NCBI GenBank assembly: GCA_009724975.1
Contig: SRXB01000106.1
Span: 1-7,165 of the forward strand
Direction of reading: 5' to 3'
Length of the DNA: 7,165 bases
From: a bacterium
GTDB taxonomy: Bacteria > Desulfobacterota > Deferrisomatia > Deferrisomatales > BM512
The stretch's first letter is position 1. Each line of letters starts with the position of its first letter. Under the pieces are notes generated by a model. The model saw only the letters and a list, made by a program, of their open reading frames with translations. It had not been told where the DNA came from and did no database searches. Made by a program: the position numbers and the translations under genes. This document shows, piece after piece, positions 1-5,996 of the stretch.

Positions 1-528
1 ATCTTCTGTTCGGTGAACGGTTACGGCAGCGCTGGGCCTTTGTCGGGAGCCGCCGGTCACGACCTTAACTACCTCGCCATTTCGGGAATCTTGTCCCAAC
101 TGCGGGAGGCGGGGGGAGCCCCCATCGTTCCGGGCGTGCAGTTCGCCGACGTCGGCGGAGGCTCGATGAGCGTGGTAATAGGCATATTTCTGGCGCTGGT
201 TGAGAGGGGGCTTACGGGAAAGGGACAAAAAATCGAAATCTCGATGACCGATGCCCTTGCGCCGTGGCTCGTCTATCCTTGGTCGCTTCGTGTGGGAGTG
301 GGCCACGGAGGGGTGGCGGGGTCAATCTCCGGCCGCTTTCCCAGAGCGCAATGGGCCGTCGGTTTCTCCGCGGCCCTGCTTGTTTTCATGAAACGGGTTA
401 AAGCTAGCTTGCTGGCGGGGGGCTGGGAGGCTCGTCAAAGTTTATCCTGGATTCAACGATGTAGAGTGGACGGCCCTTGCTGTGTTCAAAGGTCTTGCCA
501 AGGTAGATTCCCAACACCCCTATGGTGA
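1..528 (+). pseudogene. CaiB/BaiF class III CoA-transferase (AMACR-like) fragment, probably broken
   Basis: The frame is open from base 1, so the 5' part lies outside the window. It begins I-F-C-S-V-N-G-Y-G-S-A-G-P and continues with GHDLNYLAISG, PGVQFADVGGG and GQKIEISMTDA. These are hallmarks of family III CoA transferases and alpha-methylacyl-CoA racemases; the Asp of GHD-NY is the residue expected to carry the catalytic carboxylate. Such proteins are roughly 350-400 residues and act on CoA thioesters in the cytoplasm. Resemblance fades after SGRFP near base 350, where the family normally continues with a CYNVY...DG...LGALEPKFW segment. The open frame then runs antisense through the last 125 bases of the convergent glycosyltransferase and stops at 526-528. 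Frame 3 from about 348 reads A-x-G-R-R-F-L and ends at a TAA at 399-401, which could be a decayed continuation after a frameshift. The family call is firm; calling it broken is an inference. Confidence 0.72.
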
Positions 529-1369
529 ATAGAATTACCCCGCCAATGAAAAGAATCGCCACCATCAAGGCGCTCCATCCGGGCAGGTTCAGCCCCATGA
601 ACTTGGCGGCAATTACCCAACCCATGTACAAAAAAGAGCCGATGGAGCACAAAAAGCCGAAAAACAGGGCGAAATGGAGGGGGACCGTGGAAAAGGAGAT
701 GACGCCGTCAACGAAGGCCCGCGCCGGAGCGCCGCCGAAGAGCGAGAATTTGGTTTTGCCGTGGAAACGGGCCTCCCGCACGTAGTAGACCGTCTCCTGC
801 CGAAATCCCACCCAGTAAACGATTCCCTTCATGAAGTTGGCGTGTTCGTCCAGTTTGACAATCTCGTCGATAACTCGCCGCGAGAGCAATTTGAAGTCGC
901 CGGTGTCGTGCAGAATCTTGATGTCGGCCATCCAGTCGATGATCTCGTAGGCGCGTCGGGTAATCCACATTTTTATGGGGTTCTCACCCAGGCGTTTTGT
1001 GCGCGTGGTGTTGACGACATCAGCTCCGGCGCGCCAGGTGGCAACCATCTCGGCTATCAGCTCCGGCGGGTCCTGCAGATCCGAATCCATGTAGACCAGG
1101 GCATCGCCAGTGGCGTGCTTGAAACCGGCCATTATGCACGGATAGCCGCCAAAACGGCGGGACATGTTCACAATCTTCACCCGCCGGTCCTGACGGGCCT
1201 CCTCCATCAGCATCATAAGGGAGTTGTCGGTAGAGGCGTCGTTGACGAAGATCAGCTCGTGCTCCAGCTCCGGAATCTGGTTAAGCGTTGAGCGAAGACG
1301 GCGCAACAACTCGGGAATATTCCCCTCCTCGTTGCGAAACGAAAGTATTATGGAGAGCCTTTGGGCCAT
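404..1369 (-). CDS. Family 2 glycosyltransferase, DPM1/GtrB/ArnC-like, with two C-terminal membrane helices
   Basis: The 321-residue protein has a GT-A fold N-terminus (LSIILSFRNEEGNI at 5-18, VNDASTDNS around 42-50) and the metal and nucleotide-sugar motif DSDLQDPPEL at 95-104. Its C-terminus has two hydrophobic spans at about 230-255 and 264-290, then GIYLGKTFEHSKGRPLYIVE-like ending residues at 287-306. This matches the polyprenyl-phosphate glycosyltransferase group (dolichol-phosphate mannosyltransferase, GtrB, ArnC), which transfer a sugar from a nucleotide sugar to a membrane polyprenyl phosphate on the cytoplasmic face. The donor sugar cannot be read from the sequence. The ATG start has an AGGA motif 9 bases upstream. 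The gene lies 31 bases after the radical SAM gene on the same strand and is probably co-transcribed. The C-terminal tail is proline-rich (PPSPPPAS). No terminator hairpin with a T-run is visible after the stop. Confidence 0.92.
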   Translation of the reverse strand: MAQRLSIILSFRNEEGNIPELLRRLRSTLNQIPELEHELIFVNDASTDNSLMMLMEEARQDRRVKIVNMSRRFGGYPCIMAGFKHATGDALVYMDSDLQDPPELIAEMVATWRAGADVVNTTRTKRLGENPIKMWITRRAYEIIDWMADIKILHDTGDFKLLSRRVIDEIVKLDEHANFMKGIVYWVGFRQETVYYVREARFHGKTKFSLFGGAPARAFVDGVISFSTVPLHFALFFGFLCSIGSFLYMGWVIAAKFMGLNLPGWSALMVAILFIGGVILFTIGVLGIYLGKTFEHSKGRPLYIVESRINFDEPPSPPPAS

Positions 1370-1400
1370 GATTTAACGTCCTTGCAAGAAAGGCCGCCTA

Positions 1401-2870
1401 TTAGAGCATCGCCTGTGGCGGAGGGCGGCGCACCATCTCCTTGGAGAGCACCTTCTCCTTCAAAAAGGCGAGAATCTTCTCCCCGAAGACCTCGCGCACC
1501 ATCTCCTGGTAAGATGCGCTTTGGTAATACTCGTTGAAGGCCTTGTCCCTAAACTGGATGATATCCCAGCTGGTCAGGTGCTTGTTGCGCAAGGGCATGG
1601 CGTCAGGGGCGAAAAAGCCGTATTGCCCCCACTTTTCAGGCAAGGGATAGCCCTTCTCCTGGGCGATGCGGTAAAGGTTCGTACCCGGATAGGGCATGGT
1701 GAGAAAGAAGTTGGCGTATTCCACGTTGAGCAGTTTGGCCAGCTCCAGGGTGTCCTGCATGGTTTCCGGGGTGTCCTCCTGGTGGCCGAAGATGTAGTTG
1801 CCGCCCACCCGAATGCCCGCTCCGCGCACGATGTCGTTTGCCCGCTTGATCTTGTCGGTGTTTTGCTTTTTGTTGATAGATTGCAAAATCTGGTCATTGC
1901 CCGACTCGAAGCCCATAAAGACCCAGTTGAAGCCGGCGGCCTTCATCTTGCGCATCAGGCCGGGTTCAACCGTATCGGTGCGTCCGAAACACCACATATT
2001 GAGGCGGTCGCCAAGACCGGCGGCGATGATGCAGTCGCAAAGCGCCTCTACCCGTTTGGCGTTTATGGTGAAGGTGTCGTCCACAACCTCCACGTGACGT
2101 ATCTGATATTGCTCAACCAGCATTTTCAGCTCCGCCACCACGTGCTCCACCGAGCGGAAACGCACCTGGCGGTTGCCGTAAACGACGTTGACCGAACAAA
2201 AATCACAGGCGAAGGCGCAGCCGAGCGATGTGTAGATCATGGCGAAGCGGCTGGTGTCCAGATCGTAGTCCCAGGCCTGCCAGTGGTGGGCGCGGTATTT
2301 TTCCATCGGCAGCATATCCCAGGCCACCATGGGCAACTCATCGAGCTTGTGGCTGCCAAGAAACGACCCGTTGTTTACGCAGTTGCCCTTGGCGTCTTTG
2401 TACCAGATGCCGGTGATATTGAACTCCCGGCTCCCCTTCTTGACTGCGCGCACAAGCTCCACGATGGGCTGATACCCCTCGCCCTGCAGTACGAAATCCA
2501 CCGGCTCCGTTTTCAGTGTGTGCTCAGGTATCGCCGAGGCGTGGTGCCCGCCCAAAAGGGTGAAAACTCCGGGCATCTCTTTTTTCACCAGCTCCATGGT
2601 GCGACCGGCGGCGGTCATTTTTGTGGTGAAGGCGGTCAGCCCCACAATTATGGGGTCATACTCTTTCTTGACATATTCGACGGTTTGTTCGGGAGTCCAA
2701 AAGTAGGCCTCCGCATCGACTATATCCACGGTGATGCCGTGCTGGCGCACGAACGCGGCCACCATGCCTATCCCCAGGGGCGGGCCGACGGTGGCCAGTT
2801 CATTCAGCTTGGCGTACTGCTCCATGCGGTTGCCCGGATTGATCAGTAGCAGGTCGACTCGCTTGGCCAT
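1401..2870 (-). CDS. B12-binding-domain radical SAM protein
   Basis: The protein has 489 residues. Residues 1-145 form a Rossmann-like cobalamin-binding domain with the usual GGHHASAIPEHTL (107-119) and VLQGEGYQPIVEL (127-139) landmarks. There is no DxHxxG motif, as in most of this family, so cobalamin would bind without His ligation. The radical SAM core follows, with the iron-sulfur motif CAFACDFC giving Cys218, Cys222 and Cys225, the acidic pair VVDDTF near 262-267, GFES at 320-323 and FGHQEDTPET at 361-370. Members reductively cleave S-adenosylmethionine and commonly methylate unactivated carbons or rearrange lipid, pigment or antibiotic precursors in the cytoplasm. The substrate here is unknown; it does not look like the hopanoid proteins HpnP or HpnJ to my eye. 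The ATG start has GGAG 9 bases upstream. It heads a two-gene unit with the glycosyltransferase, which suggests work on a lipid-linked or envelope molecule. The C-terminus is short, basic and proline-rich. Confidence 0.93.
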   Translation of the reverse strand: MAKRVDLLLINPGNRMEQYAKLNELATVGPPLGIGMVAAFVRQHGITVDIVDAEAYFWTPEQTVEYVKKEYDPIIVGLTAFTTKMTAAGRTMELVKKEMPGVFTLLGGHHASAIPEHTLKTEPVDFVLQGEGYQPIVELVRAVKKGSREFNITGIWYKDAKGNCVNNGSFLGSHKLDELPMVAWDMLPMEKYRAHHWQAWDYDLDTSRFAMIYTSLGCAFACDFCSVNVVYGNRQVRFRSVEHVVAELKMLVEQYQIRHVEVVDDTFTINAKRVEALCDCIIAAGLGDRLNMWCFGRTDTVEPGLMRKMKAAGFNWVFMGFESGNDQILQSINKKQNTDKIKRANDIVRGAGIRVGGNYIFGHQEDTPETMQDTLELAKLLNVEYANFFLTMPYPGTNLYRIAQEKGYPLPEKWGQYGFFAPDAMPLRNKHLTSWDIIQFRDKAFNEYYQSASYQEMVREVFGEKILAFLKEKVLSKEMVRRPPPQAML

Positions 2871-2900
2871 TGTGATTTTCTCCGTTCACTTCTTCGATAG

Positions 2901-2918
2901 GCGGGCAAAAAGGCCCGC
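2901..2918 (-). promoter_or_regulatory. Leader hairpin upstream of the radical SAM gene
   Basis: There is a perfect 6-bp GC stem (GCGGGC at 2901-2906, GCCCGC at 2913-2918). In the - strand transcript its 6-base loop is CTTTTT. It lies 31-48 bases upstream of the radical SAM ATG and does not cover the Shine-Dalgarno site. No T-run follows it, so it is not a terminator; it could affect mRNA stability or leader folding. Its function is unknown. Confidence 0.35.
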
Positions 2919-3036
2919 AAAACATGGCTCACGGGGAGTAGCTGTCTTCCCGCGCGGACCAGTCCCGCAAGAATAAATCAACTGACATCATGCCGCAACA
3001 GCGGGCACTTTGTTCCAGATACTTTTCGACACACCA

Positions 3037-3065
3037 TTTATACTCGGATACCTTAGTTTTTGAAA
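3037..3065 (-). promoter_or_regulatory. Candidate sigma-70-type promoter for the radical SAM/glycosyltransferase unit
   Basis: On the - strand, TTTCAA (complement of 3060-3065) is followed after 17 bases by TATAAA (complement of 3037-3042). The -10 matches the consensus at 5 of 6 positions but the -35 at only 3 of 6. The spacing is ideal. It would give a leader of about 160 bases. This is a weak candidate found by eye. Confidence 0.28.
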
Positions 3066-3217
3066 GAGTTCGAGTGGCGGCCCAAAAACCCACCCCCAAA
3101 AGTTCAATGAACTGGCGACTACTTGGGCGCCTTCGAACAAAATAATGGGGAATGGGATCCATCAAGGCTCACGCACCTAATATATCGGTTCTCGACGACT
3201 TCATTTAAGCGCCACAA

Positions 3218-3248
3218 AAGCAAAAAGCCATCCCAAAGAGGATGGCTT
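3218..3248 (-). terminator. Rho-independent terminator of the tRNA-Leu locus
   Basis: A 9-bp stem (AAGCCATCC at 3225-3233, GGATGGCTT at 3240-3248) encloses a 6-base loop. On the - strand it is followed by TTTTTGCTTTT. It starts 11 bases after the CCA end of the tRNA-Leu fragment, as expected for the native terminator of a tRNA gene. It indicates that DNA to the left is the original flank downstream of the tRNA. Confidence 0.85.
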
Positions 3249-3259
3249 TGCAAAAATGC

Positions 3260-3314
3260 TGGTGCCGGAGGTCGGATTCGAACCGACACGATGTCGCCAC
3301 CACCGGATTTTGAG
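3260..3314 (-). tRNA. tRNA-Leu(CAA) 3' half only: attachment-site scar
   Basis: Read on the - strand, this contains an anticodon loop CTCAAAA (anticodon CAA), the 3' strand of the anticodon stem TCCGG, a long class II variable arm of about 15 bases, and a T arm GTCGG-TTCGAAT-CCGAC (complement of 3271-3287). The acceptor 3' strand CTCCGGC, discriminator A and encoded CCA follow. A complete tRNA-Leu would need CCGGA before the loop, a D arm and a GCCGGAG acceptor 5' strand. Instead the sequence reads TCAGT and then AT-rich DNA with no D arm. The gene is therefore cut at the 5' edge of the anticodon loop and cannot give a functional tRNA. Such 3' fragments are the distal attachment site (attL or attR) left when a tyrosine recombinase inserts an element into a tRNA gene. 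The native terminator follows at once. Confidence 0.88.
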
Positions 3315-3349
3315 ACTGAGAACCTCTGAGCTGAAAACTCCCTTTAAAT

Positions 3350-3379
3350 CCTGCAAGTTGCTAAAATTGCAGGCTTTTT
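3350..3379 (+). terminator. Terminator-like hairpin just inside the island edge
   Basis: A perfect 7-bp stem CCTGCAA (3350-3356) and TTGCAGG (3367-3373) with a 10-base loop is followed by CTTTTT on the + strand. The shape is that of a rho-independent terminator. No + strand gene ends just before it, since the tRNA fragment is on the other strand, so it may be the leftover 3' end of a lost gene or may insulate the junction. Confidence 0.55.
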
Positions 3380-3430
3380 ACTTGTAATATTTTTGATTGA
3401 TTTAAAATATTTTATCCAGATTTTCATCAT

Positions 3431-3453
3431 AATTCACACACGAATTCACACAC
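3431..3453. repeat. Two tandem copies of AATTCACACAC near the attachment site
   Basis: AATTCACACAC occurs at 3431-3441 and again at 3443-3453, a 12-base period with a single G between. It lies about 117-139 bases inside the island edge. Short direct repeats at that distance from a tRNA attachment core are the usual form of arm-type integrase or excisionase binding sites, but this role is an inference. Confidence 0.6.
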
Positions 3454-3490
3454 ATCCATCACCTTCCAAAAATCGATAAGATATTTTAAA

Positions 3491-3766
3491 ATGCCTGATG
3501 ATGAAATAGTCTTAGCGAGTGCCGCGATTGGCCCGAGCAAAAGCCCGGATGCAAACCAGACAAAACTCAAAGATGGCGGAATTTGCATACGTGTCCTGGC
3601 CACTGCTGGCAGGCGAAAAATATATATCCAGATCGATACGGCTGGGAAGGCAGCGTTTGGCTTCCGTCTTGGGGATGGCCTATCCGTAAGCCACTGCCCC
3701 CAAAGAGAACCCGTGAAAACAAGTTGTGCAATAAAATTATGTGCTGGCATTTTTGAATTTGCCTGA
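3491..3766 (+). CDS. Doubtful small hypothetical protein (91 aa)
   Basis: I do not recognise this frame. It starts with ATG after an AT-rich stretch that has no clear Shine-Dalgarno sequence. It contains a segment of alternating hydrophobic residues (GGICIRVLATAGRRKIYIQID, residues about 29-49) that could form beta strands, and has no signal peptide or membrane span. Its GC content is higher than the sequence on either side, which is the only positive sign of coding. A frame of similar length is open on the other strand over the same bases (3750-3427), and neither has family support. It may be a remnant of a larger decayed gene or spurious. Confidence 0.22.
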   Translation: MPDDEIVLASAAIGPSKSPDANQTKLKDGGICIRVLATAGRRKIYIQIDTAGKAAFGFRLGDGLSVSHCPQREPVKTSCAIKLCAGIFEFA

Positions 3767-3801
3767 AATTAAGGGTTGGCCGAAAATAGGTTCCAGGCTA
3801 G

Positions 3802-3852
3802 TAATTCCATAATTGTTTTTCTGAGCATTTAGTATTTTGGTTTATGGAATTA
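3802..3852. promoter_or_regulatory. Perfect 11-bp inverted repeat upstream of the hybrid kinase
   Basis: TAATTCCATAA (3802-3812) and TTATGGAATTA (3842-3852) are exact reverse complements separated by 29 bases, ending 110 bases before the kinase start codon. There is no T-run, so it is not a terminator. Two half-sites of a DNA-binding regulator or a looped operator are plausible. The regulator is not identified, and the kinase itself carries no DNA-binding domain. Confidence 0.5.
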
Positions 3853-3951
3853 AGTAAAGTTGATGTTTTGAATATATTAGGTAACTTATGTGAAAAATAA
3901 GTGGATTTTTCTGTTGTATGAACATCCTGAGGGATTGGGTTCAGCGGAGTT

Positions 3952-3957
3952 GGGAGG
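3952..3957 (+). promoter_or_regulatory. Ribosome binding site that decides the kinase start
   Basis: GGGAGG is followed by 5 bases (CAAGT) and then the ATG at 3963. The upstream in-frame ATG at 3918 has only T-rich sequence before it and no such site. This favours starting at 3963, giving 647 residues rather than 662. Confidence 0.7.
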
Positions 3958-3962
3958 CAAGT

Positions 3963-5906
3963 ATGCCTGATAAAGGCCTAATTGATCTTTTTTCAGCAAA
4001 AAATGCCCATCCCGATTATGAAAAGAAACTTTCAAGCATAATCGAGTCTCTTCCGCTTGGTATGCATTCCTACCAGTTGGATACAGAAGGCAATCTAATA
4101 TTTATCGGAGGCAACCCGGCAGCCGATAAAATCCTCGGCATTGACCACTCCAAATTCATAGGAAAGAAAATCCTCGAAGTCTTCCCTTCGCTGGAAGGTA
4201 CCGGGATTCCTGAGAAATATGTGTCAATAGCAAGCTCTGGGTTACCATGGCACTCAGAACAAGTTGATTATAATGATGACGTCGTGAGAGGCGCTTTCGA
4301 AGTTCATGCCTTCAATACTTCACCAGGGTCAATGGCCGCCGTTTTCTCCGATATTACAGAACGAATTAGCGCCGCACATGAGCTTAGAAAGAGCGAAAAG
4401 CGATTTCGAGAAGTCATCGCTAATATGCAAGACGTTTTTTACCGTGCGGACCTGGATGGGAAAATCACAATGGTAAGCCCTTCTGGCGCCAAATTGCTTG
4501 GCTATGAAGATGTCGAGGAGATGATAGGGCTTGATATCGGGGCAACCTTCTACGCCCAGCCCGAAAAAAGGAAAGATTTTTTAGATGAGCTAAGCCGAAA
4601 AGGCCGGGTTGAAAATTTTGAGGTGGCCCTAAAGCGCAAAAACGGGACCATCGTTCTTGTCTCGACTTCAAGCCACTACATTATAGCGCAAGATAATTCG
4701 GTAGTCGGAGTCGAGGGTACGCTTAGGGATATTACCGAACATCGAAGGATGGAGAAGCAACTTCTCCACGCCCAAAAGATGGAAGCCGTTGGCACTTTGG
4801 CTAGCGGAATAGCCCATGATTTCAATAACATCCTTCAGGGCATACTAAGTTGTTCAGATTACCTTTCCGACCGGCTTCCTGCAGATGAGAAGCTAAGAGA
4901 AACAGTCTCGTTGATTGAGGCAGCGGCTTTGAGAGGTGCCGACCTTGTTAGGGGCTTGTTGTCATTCAGCCGACAAGAAGGCACCCTATCCAGTACTGTG
5001 GACTTCAAAATTGAGCTTCTAAAGGCTAAAGCTCTCCTTGATCGACTTATGCCTAAGATGATCAAAATTGAAGTTGCTCTTTGCGGTGAAAATGTTTTTG
5101 TAAAGGGCGACCCGGCGCAAATCGAGCAGATAATCCTGAATTTAGCTACAAACGCCAGAGATGCCATGCCTAAAGGCGGCTTGCTGACAATATCGCTAAG
5201 CACAAACATTCTGTCTAAGGAAAGAACAAGCCCCAATGGGGCGGCGCCTGGGCCATATATGGCATTAGTAGTTAGCGATAACGGCATCGGAATTGGAGAA
5301 GACGCTAAAAATCATATTTTTGAGCCGTTTTTTACAACAAAGGATTCATCTGAAGGTACTGGTTTGGGGCTTTATGTTGTTTATAGCATTGCAAAAAACC
5401 TTGGTGGGTGGGCGGAATGTATCAGCTCAATTGGCAATGGGTCTACTTTTACAGTATGGATTCCATTATTAGGTGAAAATTCCATTATGCAAAAAGAGGG
5501 CTCAAGGGATATATCTATTGTTTCGCGGACCCCAAAGCTTGATGGGATTGCATTAATAGTTGATGACGACGAAATAATCAGGCAAATAGTTTCACAGATG
5601 CTTGAGTTGTGCGGTATGAATACATTTCTTGCTGAAAGCGGAGAACGCGCAATTGATATTTTTTCTGCAAGAAAAGACCAGATTGACATTGTTATTTTAG
5701 ATCTTGGAATGCCCGGCATGGGTGGTCAGGCATGCCTGAAGGAACTTATTAATCTTAAGCCATCTGTTAAAGTCATTGTGGCGAGTGGCTATGGCGACCA
5801 GTCTAGCACCTCGATCGCACTTGAAAACGGCGCTTCAGCTTTTTTGGGCAAGCCCTATTCATTTATGGCCCTTACTGAAAAAATAAGTTCATTGATTGGC
5901 CTATAA
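3963..5906 (+). CDS. Cytoplasmic hybrid sensor histidine kinase, PAS-PAS-HisKA-HATPase-REC
   Basis: Numbering is from the ATG at 3963 (647 residues); an in-frame ATG at 3918 would add 15. The order is PAS 1 (about 20-135, NPAADKILG at 51-59, ending SDITER), PAS 2 (about 150-262, ending LRDITEH), and HisKA with the phosphorylated His285 in GIAHDFNN. The HATPase domain has the N-box Asn397 (NLATNARDAM), DNGIGI at 439-444, EPFFTTK at 454-460 and GTGLGL at 465-470. A C-terminal receiver domain has acidic residues 534-537, phospho-acceptor Asp580 in LDLGMPG, Ser608 and Lys630. All catalytic residues are present. There is no signal peptide or membrane span, so it should sense an internal cue through its PAS domains, autophosphorylate His285 and pass phosphate to Asp580. 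No output regulator or phosphotransfer protein lies nearby, so it is an orphan whose partner is elsewhere. It lies inside the low-GC block beside the tRNA scar. The ligand is unknown. Confidence 0.93.
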   Translation: MPDKGLIDLFSAKNAHPDYEKKLSSIIESLPLGMHSYQLDTEGNLIFIGGNPAADKILGIDHSKFIGKKILEVFPSLEGTGIPEKYVSIASSGLPWHSEQVDYNDDVVRGAFEVHAFNTSPGSMAAVFSDITERISAAHELRKSEKRFREVIANMQDVFYRADLDGKITMVSPSGAKLLGYEDVEEMIGLDIGATFYAQPEKRKDFLDELSRKGRVENFEVALKRKNGTIVLVSTSSHYIIAQDNSVVGVEGTLRDITEHRRMEKQLLHAQKMEAVGTLASGIAHDFNNILQGILSCSDYLSDRLPADEKLRETVSLIEAAALRGADLVRGLLSFSRQEGTLSSTVDFKIELLKAKALLDRLMPKMIKIEVALCGENVFVKGDPAQIEQIILNLATNARDAMPKGGLLTISLSTNILSKERTSPNGAAPGPYMALVVSDNGIGIGEDAKNHIFEPFFTTKDSSEGTGLGLYVVYSIAKNLGGWAECISSIGNGSTFTVWIPLLGENSIMQKEGSRDISIVSRTPKLDGIALIVDDDEIIRQIVSQMLELCGMNTFLAESGERAIDIFSARKDQIDIVILDLGMPGMGGQACLKELINLKPSVKVIVASGYGDQSSTSIALENGASAFLGKPYSFMALTEKISSLIGL

Positions 5907-5913
5907 TAAACTT

Positions 5914-5946
5914 TCATGTCTATTATAGTTTGTGACATGATTTTTT
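5914..5946 (+). terminator. Probable terminator of the hybrid kinase gene
   Basis: TCATGTC (5914-5920) pairs with GACATGA (5934-5940) across a 13-base loop, and TTTTTT follows directly on the + strand. An alternative AT-only hairpin, CTATAATA (5901-5908) with TATTATAG (5921-5928), overlaps the stop codon and would compete with it. The stem is short and weak, but the T-run and position eight bases after the stop favour a terminator. Confidence 0.55.
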
Positions 5947-5996
5947 ACATTAAGTTGATAAGTAGCTATTTACCGAACTACTATGCCCGCTGGAGG

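Larger units (their letters stand above)
2871..3217. other. Intergenic leader region of the radical SAM operon
   Basis: This stretch of about 350 bases lies between the radical SAM start and the tRNA fragment terminator. I see no convincing gene. A 78-codon - strand frame (3165-2929) starts at TTG, lacks a good ribosome site and matches nothing I recognise. The stretch probably holds the promoter and 5' leader of the radical SAM/glycosyltransferase unit: a weak promoter candidate lies near 3037-3065, and a hairpin sits 31 bases before the start codon. Confidence 0.5.
3315..3962. other. AT-rich, mostly non-coding region between the tRNA scar and the kinase
   Basis: About 650 bases contain no gene I can defend. 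Seen here are a + strand terminator-like hairpin (3350-3379), a tandem repeat of AATTCACACAC (3431-3453), a doubtful small ORF (3491-3766), and a perfect 11-bp inverted repeat in the kinase upstream region (3802-3852). The section 3491-3766 is richer in GC than its surroundings, as coding DNA would be, so it may be a gene remnant. Confidence 0.5.

Noticed and set aside
674..1291. + strand frame of 205 codons across the glycosyltransferase
   Set aside because: It is antisense to a gene with firm GT2 motifs and has no recognisable domain.
1521..2849. Long + strand open frame (442 codons) antisense to the radical SAM gene
   Set aside because: It is a GC-driven shadow. The - strand frame has clear family motifs and a good ribosome site, while this one matches no family and is rich in His, Val and Gly as expected for a mirror frame.
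2929..3165. - strand frame of 78 codons upstream of the radical SAM gene
   Set aside because: It begins with TTG, has no clear ribosome site, shows no family resemblance and covers the likely promoter and leader of the operon.
3260..3345. A complete tRNA or the 3' end of tmRNA at the same place
   Set aside because: There is no D arm and no GCCGGAG acceptor 5' strand upstream on the - strand, and the T arm and variable arm match tRNA-Leu rather than tmRNA.
3427..3750. - strand frame of 107 codons near the tRNA scar, considered as a possible integrase C-terminus
   Set aside because: No conserved tyrosine recombinase residues (Arg, His-x-x-Arg, Tyr) in the right arrangement are visible, and the end of the frame is just the AATTCACACAC repeat translated.
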